Of a DNA stretch of 64,000 bases, positions 13,089-25,700 are shown piece after piece (position 1 is the stretch's first letter; each line of letters starts with the position of its first letter). Source of the DNA: Echinococcus granulosus (lineage: Eukaryota; Platyhelminthes; Cestoda; Cyclophyllidea; Taeniidae); the NCBI RefSeq assembly GCF_000524195.1, contig NW_020170396.1:448623-512622 (forward strand), written 5' to 3'. The notes beneath the pieces are model-generated. The model made no database searches and was not told the DNA's origin. It saw only the letters and a list, made by a program, of their open reading frames with translations. Position numbers and translations under genes: made by a program.

Positions 13089-16000
13089 CTACTGGAAGCA
13101 CACCTGACCCACTCGAACATTCATCTTGGCCTCTGCCACGGCGAAGGCCACGTCACGCACTGGCAGACGAAGTGGTGGCCCGTACACATCCAACACTACT
13201 TCTTTAGGAAGGCCAGAGTTGTTCTACATTAGAGGAAAGGAGCGAAACCCCATTACACATTACGTATTTAATTTTCGGGGAGTTGGTTAGTACAGTGAAG
13301 AACGAGTGGAGTTACCTGTATTCTCAAATATCTCGTCCTATAGTAACAAAAATTCCTGCCGAATAGCCTGTATGCAAGGGGACTGACCTGACAAGTGTTA
13401 GAGGTGACACTGAATTTGGCATGGACTTCGTTGGAGGTTAGTTCAATTTCGTTGTCTGAGTAGAGTTTGAGGCCCTTGGCGCAGGAGACAGTCAGAGTTT
13501 GGTGTGCGCCCAAAGAGCGCGCTTTCAGCATGACCAGTTGGGTACCTTCAACTTTATAGAGGAGGTTGCCGTAGTCCGCCACTTCACCCAGCCACGTAAA
13601 ATCATCAGTCGAACTCTGCTTTTCCGCACCCGCTGAGTAGACAGCCTGATTGGAATCGATGCAAGTCTCTTTTGTCTTGAAGTTGCAGTAGACATGAATT
13701 GCGTCTTCCGGACCACCCCCGTTTGGATCCACCCAATAGAGGCCTTCAAAGACGCATCAAGCAATGTTATCGCTCGGCGTGATGATAAGGGAGTGTGGAC
13801 TTACCATCCTGCAAATTAGGATGAGACTTGGCAAGATCCCTGCACGTGAGCGCAGGGACGTCACGAGTACCCAGTGGAACTGAGATGGATTCAACACCGA
13901 AGACCTGAGCGATGGCAGCAGCGTCCGAATACATGATGTTGCCCTTGGTGGGTGACGTCATCATAGGCATCTTGACGGCAGGTGGACCAGGAGGACCCGG
14001 AGGGCCGGGTGGGCCAACAGGTCCAGGTGGACCTCGAGGACCATCACGACCAGTTGGACCTTGAGGGCCTGGAAGTCCGGGGTCTCCACGGGGTCCCTTG
14101 GGGCCAGTCTTTCCTCGCGGGCCGATGAGACCAGCCTCACCAGCTGGACCAGGATTTCCATCAGGACCTGCCTCACCAGTGTCACCACGGGGTCCGTCGT
14201 CTCCCTGTTCGCCAGGCAAGCCTGGAGGTCCCATCCAGCCAGGGTGGCCCTGAGGGCCTGGAAGACCTTCAGGTCCGGGACTTCCGTCCTTTCCATCGGC
14301 ACCGGGTTCACCAGGGGGACCAACTTCTCCCTGGGCTCCGGGAGCTCCGGGCTTGCCAGCACGGCCACGAGCACCAGGTGCACCCTGACGGCCCGGCAGA
14401 CCAACTGGACCCTCCAAGCCGATGGAACCGGTTACGCCCCGTACACCACGAGGACCACGGAAGCCGGGAAGACCAGCATCACCAACCTCTCCAACTGGAC
14501 CCTCAGGTCCAATAGGACCGTCGGGACCGATGGATCCTTCAGGACCCTCCTCACCGACTGGACCTTTGCGACCCTGAGGACCAGGCGGACCTTGCGGACC
14601 TTGGTCACCAGTGGGACCCTGGGGACCCTGCGGTCCAGGAAGACCCTCTGGGCCAGGAGGTCCCTGAGCGCCCGGACTGCCATTGGCTCCACGCATGCCC
14701 TTCGCGTACAAATTGTGGGGCGTAAGGGAGATAAGGCACGAAAGCAGAGGGAGAGACGGGAAATTGGCACTGATTTACCTGTGAACCCATTGGACCGTCT
14801 CGACCAACACCTCCTTGGGGACCCTTGTCCCCCATGGGACCGGGTTCACCGGTGGCTCCCTGGTCACCCTGAGCACCTTCACGCCCGGGGGCTCCATCAC
14901 GTCCAGCAGGACCAATTGGTCCGGGAGGACCCCTATCTCCAGGCTCTCCGACCCTACCAGTAGGACCGGGCTTTCCGCTTGATCCGGTCATACCACGCAG
15001 ACCAGGAATGCCATCGAAACCAGGAGAACCAGGAAGACCTGGTTTCCCACGTGGTCCAGGCTGACCAGCAGGACCAGAAGCCCCACTAAGCCCCGCAGGA
15101 CCAGGCAGTCCAGGCGTTCCGCTAGGACCATCCCGACCAGGATTGCCATTGGGACCCTTGGCACCCGGTACACCTCGACTTCCTGCTGCTCCAGGAGCTC
15201 CTGGTGGACCTGGTTGTCCCTGAACGCCTTGCATCCCTGCACGACCCTTAGGTCCTGTAGGTCCCACAGCACCAGTCTCACCTGGAGGTCCGGACACACC
15301 GATACTTCTCCCAATTATCCTGAGGAAGCCAGGCGGACCCTCCTTCCCTGATGGACCGCGGGGTCCAGGTTCACCGTGCTTGCCTGGAAGACCACGTGCG
15401 CCTTGACGTCCACGGTCACCTTTGTAGCCGCGGGCACCTTGAGCTCCATCTTCGCCAGGTACACCAGGAAGACCCTGTAGAAATAGGAGTCAATGATTAT
15501 AACTGAGAGAGCTGAAGAAGAATAAAGTAGGCTTGTACTTACTGCAGCACCCATGACTCCCATAGGACCCATGGGACCAGCATCACCCTTGACTCCAGGT
15601 TCACCGGGAGTGCCAGCGGGACCCGGTGGACCAGCCTCACCACGGTCACCGGCAGGACCAGGACGACCCCGGGGTCCAGCTGGTCCATCTTCAGCGTCCC
15701 TGCCAGGCTCGCCTTCTTTACCGTCGTCTCCAGGCTCACCACTCGGGCCGCGTGGACCTCGAGGTCCGGCAGGTCCGTCGGGACCCATGGGGCCCTGTCC
15801 ACCCTTGGGACCTTGACGACCAGGCCTTCCTCGGGGTCCAGAAGGACCAGTCTCACCTTGTATACCCGCCGGACCAGTGGGCCCTTTGTCACCTCGGTCT
15901 CCCTTGGGACCCACTGGACCGTTGGGACCGGGAGTTCCATGCTCGCCTTGTGGACCCTGCAAGGACAAGTCATATGATAGGGAACACACAACAAATGGGG

Positions 16001-18622
16001 TTAGTGGGGGCAAAAGAATAATCCTCGCTATTTCCCTTATTTCCTGATAATCGGATAAACCAATATATTCAAGAACGGTAAAAAGGTGCAAAAAATGGTA
16101 CTCCTTTGGAGCCGTTATTTTCCTAACAAAAGCGATGTAAGGAGGAATAGGTGTAGAGCACGACGAGCTACTGGGATTACGTTTCTACAGATCACTAGGA
16201 ACGTCTAATTGCTTTCGAAATTAATAGTATCGAAAAAAAAAGAGAATGGAAACGAGAAGAGGACTTACAGGAGGACCCCGTGCGCCTTGTTCACCAGAAG
16301 GACCAGAGACGCCGGGACGGCCAGGGACACCGTCTTCACCAGATTTACCAGGAAAACCACGTGGACCCTGGGGGCCCTGAGGTCCGGGCGCTCCCTCCTT
16401 TCCGTCTGGACCAGGATGGCCGATGGGGCCGGTTTTACCATCAGAACCGTCGGGCCCTGCAGGACCTGCTTCACCGCGCGGACCAGTACGTCCACGGGGA
16501 CCCTGTCGTCCCGAAGCACCTGGCTGTCCAGGGCGACCGTCACTTCCAGGAGCTCCGGGAGCGCCTGGAGCACCTGGCGGACCCATTGCACCCTTCTGTC
16601 CGGCACGTCCGCGTGGACCACGTGGTCCAGTAGGACCCATTGGACCAGGTGGGCCTGGACGTATAATTAAAAGTTTGGGTGCTAGTAACTGCCAGTGACA
16701 CCTATTCAAAAGGTGATCATTTAACAAGTTACATACCAGTGGGGCCTCGAGGTCCGATAGGTCCAGGATGGCCTTGATTACCAGTGGGTCCAGGAGAGCC
16801 AACAGGTCCGGGGCTGCCGACTGGACCCTTCGGACCGGCTTCTCCAGAAGCTCCAGCAGGACCAGAAACACCTCGTGGGCCCTGTGGACCCGGAGATCCT
16901 GCAAGACCTCGCAGTCCAGGCTCACCCTTTGGACCTTGGGCCCCATCACGACCAGGCAACCCCTAGATTGGAGGAAAAGAAAACGACCAAGGTCACACCC
17001 TTCTTTATGCCAGTGGTTTATCACATTGGAAAAGTCAACTCACTTGAATGCCAGGGGCTCCAGGCTGGCCGGGTTTGCCGGCAATCCCAGGAGGTCCAGG
17101 AGGACCATTGGGACCACGTGGACCAGGGCCACCAGCTTCACCAGGAGCACCAGCAGGCCCCATCTCTCCTGGCTGTCCACCAATCCCAGAGNNNNNNNNN
17201 NNNNNNNNNNNNNNNNNNNNNNNNNNNNNNNNNNNNNNNNNNNNNNNNNNNNNNNNNNNNNNNNNNNNNNNNNNNNNNNNNNNNNNNNNNNCCAGAGGGT
17301 CCGACGGGACCGGGTGGACCGACCATTCCGTCGGCTCCGTCTGGACCACGGGGTCCTTGAGCTCCAACAGGTCCTGCTGGTCCTCGTGTTCCTCGTGGAC
17401 CCGCACGACCACCCGGACCTTGGTGACCTGTCTCCCCACGCATACCCTCAGGTCCGTCACGACCCTGATCACCGCGCTCGCCCTTGGAACCCTGAGGACC
17501 CGTGGGGCCTTTTGCACCAGGGGGACCGGTTGGGCCCATGGGACCGGGCGGACCCATATCACCCTGCGGTCCAGGCAATCCGGGTTCTCCATCGCGGCCC
17601 ATGCGTCCGTCGACTCCGGGTGGACCGGGTGGGCCGGGCGGGCCCTCAGGACCATTTGATCCTGCGGGGCCAGGCGGTCCCGGTGGCCCAGGTGGCCCCA
17701 TTTCTCCGTCTAGACCCGGTGGTCCTTGGGGCCCGCGTTCCCCCTGAGGTCCGGCCTGTCCAGGGCGATACTGCGTGTCGCCGAATGGAGCTGGACCTTT
17801 CACACTCTACAACGTCATCAGAACTTGTAAATATGGATACCTCTTGATTGGAGACAGAAAACAGTGGGATTATCACAGCAGGAAGTGACAACTCACACCA
17901 CTTGCCGGTGCATTTTCATCTTGCCTTCTAACACGAATCAGTTCTTCGTCTAAAAAGTGAAATACTAAGCAATTAAATAAATTCACTCTCTCATCTAGGA
18001 CGTGGGTAATTAGCAGGCGCGACAGTCGACGTGAAAGCAATCTGGAGTGGTGAATAAAATAACCACTGTCATGCAGCTCCTACTCAAACAAAATAGTACA
18101 TGCTTCCACCGTACCGGCTCTCGTCTACTTACCCCCTTTCTAAAGGCAACACAGAGTAAACGGGTCGTAAGTTTGTCTGATTGATTAAACAGCTACTGGG
18201 GGAACAAGCGTTCAGCATGGAAGTAGGAATGCAATGATAACCTTCCTAATAAGGTGAATCAACACGGATTGGTGAGAAACAAGTAACTGAAAACGACACC
18301 GGTTTATAAGGTCGGTTTTCAAGGGTAAAATCAACTTGAGTTAATAGAGAATGTTCCACTTACGTTGTTCGTTTTCTTCAAACGCCTCAATGGCTCACCT
18401 GGAAACGAAATTTGGAGAAGAGTTTAGAGACGCGTTTATCAAATTCAATGTTTGAGAATAACAAGAATAGTTAAAAGTCATTGTGGCATACAGACATATG
18501 GGAAAGGAATCTGAGCGAGATGGCTTTTTAGGAAGGAGGGATAGAGGCGACCTACCGAATGAAACGGTGACGAGAAGCAAGCAGGCGAGAGCCAGCAAAC
18601 AGAGTCTTCGTGTAGACCCCAT
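13089..18622 (-). CDS. fibrillar collagen alpha chain (minus-strand gene)
   Basis: Encodes a fibril-forming procollagen chain secreted to the extracellular matrix. Exons read on the minus strand: 18622-18556, 18393-18364, 17949-17897, 17806-17044 (interrupted by the N gap at 17291-17192), 16962-16737, 16654-16269, 15956-15543, 15474-14779, 14699-13805, 13743-13388, 13223-13089. All phases join. If the gap is closed on its 6-bp overlap, the product is 1,304 aa. Order: signal peptide (about 1-23, Leu-rich core); short acidic N-propeptide (24-65) without a VWC domain; triple helix (about 66-1083); and a COLFI C-propeptide with the [17 protein letters not shown] and C-terminal VCFQ landmarks. A tandem acceptor at exon 2 was resolved by phase: the downstream AG is needed. 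Oddities are a Gly-to-Ala at residue about 561, a break near residues 663-668, and no second or third propeptide cysteine. The start ATG directly precedes the signal peptide. Confidence 0.93.
17192..17291. other. assembly gap (100 N), probably of zero length
   Basis: A standard 100-N spacer lies inside a collagen exon. The bases on its left end with CCAGAG and those on its right begin with CCAGAG. Overlapping these six bases joins the two sides in frame, with continuous Gly-X-Y triplets. Confidence 0.75.
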
Positions 18623-19757
18623 GCTGCTGCGTTCGCGTCTGCGCACTGTGCCACACGCTCACCCAGACGAGAGTAGTATCGCCAGTACTGGGAACCGACG
18701 GACGGGACGTGGAGCGACCAACCCCGATCGCAACCAACTCGGTGCGTGTGCGCACTCCGGGTTCCGCGGCCCTCTGCACGGTGTCCCACTCCCAGCTTTT
18801 CGTGAGCGCGCACGCACGCACATACCTAAGCACGCACTCTGGCTGGCGCAGGCTCAACCAATGGGAGGTGCGCGTGCGGCTGCACGTCCGACGACGAAAG
18901 CAGGTTATGCCCAGTGGGCAGCATGGAAAGTAGGACGCTCATTTGCGCCCACGCCATGCAAAAATTGATCCATTATTCTGGCCATGCCGGTTCACTTTGT
19001 TGGTGGAGCGTTGTAGGCAATTCAATCCTATTTAGCCGCCTCACAAGCAGGCCTTTAATAGATGGGTTTTCACCCCTAGCAATCGTTTTGCTCAACTGGG
19101 CAGCTAAAGCCATTTCGGGTGTGTGAACAAGCTCATTTTATTGCTCAGTGGGTAAAATTAAGATAGTTTATTGCAGTATCGATAGTGCCGGTGATGTTGG
19201 AGGTAATGTCTCCCTGCTAGAAAATTAATTAAGCCTAAGTAGAAATACAGGACATTCACTTCAAAATGAACATTATCCTCATGAAAAGGCGGATCAGTAC
19301 ATGATCTAGCAGTAAAGTTTTGTGCTCTATGTATGAGACGTTGGATACTGTGTGCCCCAAGCATTATCAAATTGACTGTGGGGAATCAGCAAAACCGGCG
19401 TCTAGTCAACCGCTAATTTTTGCCCGCCAAACGAATGACCACAATCCACTTGGCCTACTTTCACCTGATTGGTGAGTCCAGCTGCGCCAATATGAACATT
19501 GATCAGAGCACTGTGCCGTGCCGTCACTGGTGCGCGTCAAGGATGTGGCTGGCGGGGTGCGCACCGCACCACGTCGTGCCCACTACACACAGTCATGCAT
19601 GCGTGTGCACGCGCGCGGGCCTGATGAGGGGCGGTGGACGTGGGTGAGAGGTTGGTGCTGTCAAACAGAGAGTTGGTCCACTTCTTAACTGTGCGGACCG
19701 GACCATCCCCAGCTGCAGTAGGGGTTTGGAGAGGGATTTCCTACGCCCGACAGCATT
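18623..19757. promoter_or_regulatory. shared intergenic region between divergent collagen genes
   Basis: These 1,135 bp separate the ATGs of two oppositely oriented fibrillar collagen genes and must hold both 5' UTRs and promoters. The part next to the minus-strand gene (about 18640-18950) is GC-rich with many CpG dinucleotides. A CCAAT box lies at 18858-18862 and an inverted one (ATTGG) at 19468-19472. I see no clear TATA box. Open frames here on the plus strand have no family resemblance. Confidence 0.55.
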
Positions 19758-22700
19758 ATGGCGGCTGAACCGTCCCATCGTGGAAAGGCGGCGGTCAGCG
19801 GCCGCGAAGAAAACTTTGGAAGATATTCACCACCAAGCAGGAGGCGATGCGGACCTTTGCAGCGTCGTTGCCTCACCGTCACTCTGGCTTTACTTATTGT
19901 CCTCGCCTCCCTCCAATCCTCCCTTCTTGTTGCGGCTCAACGTAAGTTCACCCTCTTTTCATTATGCACTCCCTTACCTTCTTTGGTATAAAATCTGCTA
20001 ATTGTAGGGCCATTTCAGTTATTTCATTGGAAATTTATTGCACCATTTGGTTCGAAAATGAATCTTTATTGGCGAAAAATCCTGTAGGGTTAAGTGGATT
20101 TAAGCACAAATTTTTCTTGAACGTTATCCAGCCACCAGCTCTGGTCGTTAGACTTGACATTTTGATCACCAAAAATGTGAAATATGGTAAATAGTTATTT
20201 TACTGGTAGGAAAGTCTAGGCTAGATTTAAGATGAAATAGAGGAAGAAATTAGTGATAGGACTCACGAAACGCATAAGTGGGAAGGTCATTATATAAGAC
20301 CTATAGAATATGGCACTAGGAGGCGCTGAAAAGGTTAAAGACTTTAATTCGTAAATTTCGGGGTTTCCTTGATGGACAAATAATTTTGATAGTCGCTAAA
20401 CTAATGTGGTTTATAACTGGGGTAAAATTTCAGGTTACCTTTGGCAAAACAAGTTTAATTTATGGAGTTATGATGAAGGTTCTTTGTGCATTTTAAATGC
20501 GCAGAAGAGGGCCGGACATGCACACTGGAGGATGGGAGAGTGTTGCAGCCGGGGGAGGTGATGAACCAGCCGCGCTCGTGCACAACCTGCGTCTGCAACG
20601 GTGACACTGGCGAGGTGGTCTGTGAGCGCCAGACTTGCCCCGCTCTTGACTGCGGACCCGAGGGCACTCAGCCCGCCGAACCCGGCGAGTGCTGCCCTCG
20701 CTGCCGACGTAAGCCCTTTACTCGACCCTATTACTACTACCTCACAGCGGTCCTTCGTTTTGGCTTAAAATCCCCTCTCCCCTCTGTCGACGCCTACTCC
20801 TGTCCTCCTCCATTCCCTTTGCCTTCTTCGTTATCAGCGTTACGTATAGGCTTTCTTGTCTGATCCCGCACGCCATACTTGCGGATTGTGTTTTTTTATT
20901 ATTGCATGTTAGCTGGTTGCGCCAAATCACGTCGCGGACAGATCGGTTGAGGTTGGAACGATGGGGCGGATGCAGGATCTCCTTGATATGAGATCATTTA
21001 CACTTCTTTGACGTTCAAATGGGTGAAAACTGGTGGTGACTCGCACACTACTAAAGCTTAAAAGCCGTCCTTTTGGTAAAGGTCCTAGACAGCGGATGTG
21101 CCTTTAAATTAATCTCTCCAATCGTTATCTGCAAACCCTTCCAACCAAAATGTATCTAGGAGCAGAACCTCCGAAGGTTTAAATTTGGATTGCGGATATG
21201 TCGAGTCGAAGTTGGCTTTTTCCAATTACGATGGGAGTTCATGCCACCCGAAAAGAGACCTTCATCACGCCATTTAGGGATTTTTAACCTCTGGCGGTTC
21301 CTCTGTTATAGCGGTGAGGAAGTCTTCATCGCAAATTAGCAAAATGATCCGAGTTTTTTTCTGTTCAATTCTCATTATCTTAAAGTTGAAAACTATACCA
21401 GTCGCCATATACCCACATTTGAGTCTACCACTTTGTATCAACTGATCAATGTGGATTTTTCTTCACAATATCAGGTGAAAAACGCGAAGTAAGTCTACAT
21501 TCGCATGAGCCTATGCTAACTCATATACATCTCGAGATTTGTTTGCTCCAATGCCTCACTAATGGTAGTTGGAAATGCATTTAATGTTGAGTTTGAATGA
21601 AACGGAAGTGATCGGAAGTGATTCATTGTTTGGCATGACGCATCAGTGGGGCAACTTGCATGCAGAGCTACCTATCCGATATGCTTACTTCAACCACTTT
21701 TTGATACACTCCGTCAGGTACGGACAACGCCCACGAGCACAGCTCGCACCTACACCAGCGAGGTGACAACGACAACCACGTCGACAACTACCACCACTAC
21801 GACTACCACGCCGCGTCCAACTACTACCACCACCACACCAAAACCCACGCCACCGCCGATTATGGGCCCCCCGGGTCCCCCCGGTCCCCCAGGACCACCC
21901 GGACCTCCCGGTCCCCCTGGTGATCCCGGAATGGATGGCGAGCACGGCGTCCCTGGTCCACCCGGACCTCGTGGACCGGTAGGCTTCTCTTCTCGATTTC
22001 CTCCTTCAAAGTAAACCTGAAACGTCCATTTCTCGATCAAGAAAGCGTCGTTCCAGACATCTAAAACATCGTTTCGCCATATTGATAGCAAGTTTTGCAC
22101 CAGTAGCAATAGCTGTTTCATTTGCATTCGGAGTTATTACTTTGAAGAAAAAGACTTCGATGAATGTGGATGTGAGATACTTAGCCTATTTCCTGCCTGT
22201 AATTTGAACAGGGTTGTTTGTGTCGAATGTAGTCCTGCCTCAAAAACCTTACTAACTGAAATTAAGCCCTTGGTTGCAAAATTTTTCGTTACTTCACCTC
22301 TCCGGACAAAAGCTATCCGTTTAGCAAACCTTTGTTGTTTTTAACCTTTGAAGTGACTCCATGGTGCTGAAAGTGCGTGCTCAGTGGAATGATGCAGCAC
22401 CTTCTGAGATTGCACACTTACTATATGAAGTTGTAGGGCTTGAAGCCGATCAACAACTCTCGTTTATTCCTTCTCTTTAGCCACCTCCTGAACTGGAAGA
22501 CTACTTAAAGCGTCAGCGCGCCATGACCAAAGGCCCCGATGCAAGAGAGGTTTCCGCCTACCAGGAACTTCAGCTTACTTCTGTGCGTATCCTTAAGTCG
22601 CACAAACAACTTCCCTTCCTGCAAAGAGCAATAACACTGATATCCCTTTCTTTTCGTCTAACAGGGTCCTCCAGGAGAGCAAGGCGTTCAGGGTCCACCC

Positions 22701-25700
22701 GGTCCGATCGGCATTCCCGGCCCTCCGGGTCCAGTCGGGCCAGTGGGAGACATTGGCATGGCCGGTCCAATGGGCTCTCGAGGTCCACCCGGGCCCATGG
22801 GCGAGTTTGGCGCTGAGGGCGAGCCCGGTCGAAACGGCGTCAAGGGTCCGCGTGGTCCAGTTGGCCCAGTCGGGCTTCCTGGTGATCCAGGATCCAAAGG
22901 ACCCACAGGAATGCGTGGCGAGATCGGTGAACCTGGAAATCCCGGTCCTAAGGGTAAAGCCGGAGACCAGGGAAGAAAGGGTCCAACTGGACCCATGGGT
23001 CCCAAGGGTGCTATTGGTCTTCGTGGACCTCTGGGCAAGTCTGGACCCCGTGGCGTTTCAGGACCTCAAGGGCCCAGGGTAGGTGTACACTAATAAATGG
23101 AATTAGTATTCCCAATTTCCACTTCATAGTCAATATTATGTCATCATTTTAGGGTATTGATGGACCTACTGGCGCTCAAGGTCCTGCTGGTGAGCGCGGT
23201 GAGCAGGGAATGATGGGTCCAATGGGCTTCCAAGGACCGGAAGGACCGAAGGGGACCCCAGGTCCGATCGGTCCCAAGGGAGAACCCGGCTTCCAGGGTC
23301 CACCCGGGGCTCGTGGTCTTCCAGGTCTCACTGGTCCGCCTGGAAAGCAAGGAAAAATGGGACCATCTGGTATCCGAGGTGTGAAGGGTGAGATCGGTTC
23401 TCGAGGTCGTATGGGACCTCTTGGAGGCATGGGTCCCCGAGGCTTCCCAGGCGCTGATGGTGAGGAGGGACCCCCAGGAGCAAAGGGTCCCGAAGGTGCT
23501 CAGGGTCTTCAGGGATCTCAGGGCCAGCCAGGTCCTGAAGGTCTCAAGGGTCCTCCTGGTGAACAAGGACCGCCTGGACCTCAGGGCCCTGCAGGCAAAC
23601 GCGGACCTCGGGGAGACATTGGCCCGTCAGGACCAAAGGGCTTTATTGGTCCTCGTGGATTGCCCGGATCCAGAGGTCCCCCCGGTCCTGAGGGCCCAGT
23701 TGGATCCATCGGTATGATTGGCGATGCCGGTCCTGTTGGACCTGTTGGACAAAAGGGGCACATTGGTGACCCTGGTCCCGCTGGTCCACGCGGTCGGACG
23801 GGCTTTAGGGTAAATCTTCCAGTCCCGCAGAAAATTTGCTTAGTTTTCACTGTGGTCATGTTTTAAATGCATTGATTTTTTGGTTTCAGGGTCCACGTGG
23901 AAAACGTGGCGCTGAAGGTCCTGGTGGCGAGCCAGGTCCTAAGGTGAATTCAACTTCTCTGCTGGCACTTTTCCCTTTACATCCCAACCTCGACTTAATA
24001 ACCCATCAAACCGTACTTCCCAAACTTGAACAGAGTGAACAAGCCAATGTTCGATATACATGTTTCATTCAGACTATCTCTATTCTCCAAATGGACAGAC
24101 CAGTCAACTGTCGTCATGGTTCAAGTTATTAACAACCATCTTATGCATTCTGAGTGATACAATGGGTTAGTACAAAATGATCCATCTAATTTTAGACCTC
24201 AAGTAAACCTTAAATCCGGATTTTAGTGGGTGTTAAATTAGTCACTTTCCAAAGCCAACCAATTTCCCATTAATCCCCATAGTATACATCTTTTTCGTAT
24301 GTACTCAGGTATCTGCAATTACACCGATTTCCCTTCCAGGGTCCAGTAGGAGCTCCAGGCAAGCCGGGAATTGGTGGTCCCCAGGGCCCCCAGGGTCCAA
24401 TAGGTCCGCAAGGAGCACAGGGAGCCCGTGGTCCGCCTGGCCCGATCGGTAAGACGGGAGAAGTGGGGCCCGTGGGTCAGCGTGGCCAGCAGGGTGACCG
24501 GGGTGCGCGAGGTGAGGCGGGTCCTGCCGGTCCCCATGGTCCACCTGGTGCCAAGGGGGCCCGCGGTCCTGGCGGCAAACGCGGTCCCATGGGGCCTGAA
24601 GGCCGAGCTGGACAGCAGGGACCTGAGGGAGGCACGGGCAAACATGGTGACCCCGGAGCACCTGGTGAGGCTGGAGATGTGGGGCCCAGGGGTCCTGCGG
24701 TGAGTTGGCGACGGGGCATTTCATCTTTTCCTTGAAGGCTCCTGATTATATTTTTAGAAATGGCTATAATTATGCGGCGCCATAGGCGTAGTACCTACGT
24801 ATTTCTGAGCACTTAATGAGGTAGTAGATTTATTACCAACGCATGAAAAGCCTGGGCGATAAGTGGTTTAGGTGACGTGAAACCAACTCCATGCAGGCTA
24901 AAGTTTATAAGGTAGATGCTTCCTTTGAGAGTGTGGAAGGATTTTTCGTCAACACACTGAAGAGTTTAGAGACTAGCAGGATAGGTAACGTGAGCAGACC
25001 CCCGCACCACGAAAGTGGGGGGTGGTTTATGCTCATAAATGAGCAACCTACAAAGGTGTTGCCTGTTCGTATTATCATGGTCAGTTGTGCATAGATACTT
25101 TTTATTTTTAACGTAGGGTGAGCGCGGAGCGCCGGGTCCAATGGGGGCAATGGGCTCACTGGGTCCCCGTGGTGAACGTGGTCCTGCTGGTGACACCGGT
25201 CCGGATGGTCCAGCCGGTGAACGCGGGGAGAAGGGTGCGATGGGCGAAGTGGGCGCTATCGGTGTAGCTGGGCCACCTGGCAATACTGGGTACACTGGTC
25301 GTCGTGGACCTACCGGTTCTATCGGTCCAGTCGGTCCCCGTGGTGATCCCGGACCTCGTGGTCCCGCTGGCGAACGGGGTGATGACGGTCCAGTCGGACC
25401 CCAGGGTCCTCAAGGTCGTCCCGGACACAAAGGTCTTCCTGGTGGTCTGGGAAATCCTGGTGACGAAGGTATGCATGGTGATCAGGGCGAACAGGGTTCG
25501 ATCGGTGAAATTGGTCCTCCCGGTCCCTCGGGATCGCCGGGTGAAGTTGGCCCCAAGGGAATAAAGGGTGACAGAGGACGTCGTGGCCGACGCGGTGAAA
25601 CTGGAGACGCTGGACCAGTTGGTCCCATCGGCCGACCGGGTCAGAAGGGCCTCCAGGGCATGCAGGGACGTGAAGGGGACCGTGGATTGCCAGGTGAGAT

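Noticed and set aside
14061..17847. Long open frames on the plus strand and in other frames opposite the minus-strand collagen, some rich in Gly-Pro
   Set aside because: GGN-CCN codon repeats give open and collagen-like frames on both strands. Only the minus strand joins signal peptide, helix and COLFI domain with correct splice phases.
18483..18968. 161-codon plus-strand frame between and over the collagen promoters
   Set aside because: It overlaps the signal-peptide exon in antisense, is GC-rich and has no recognisable features.
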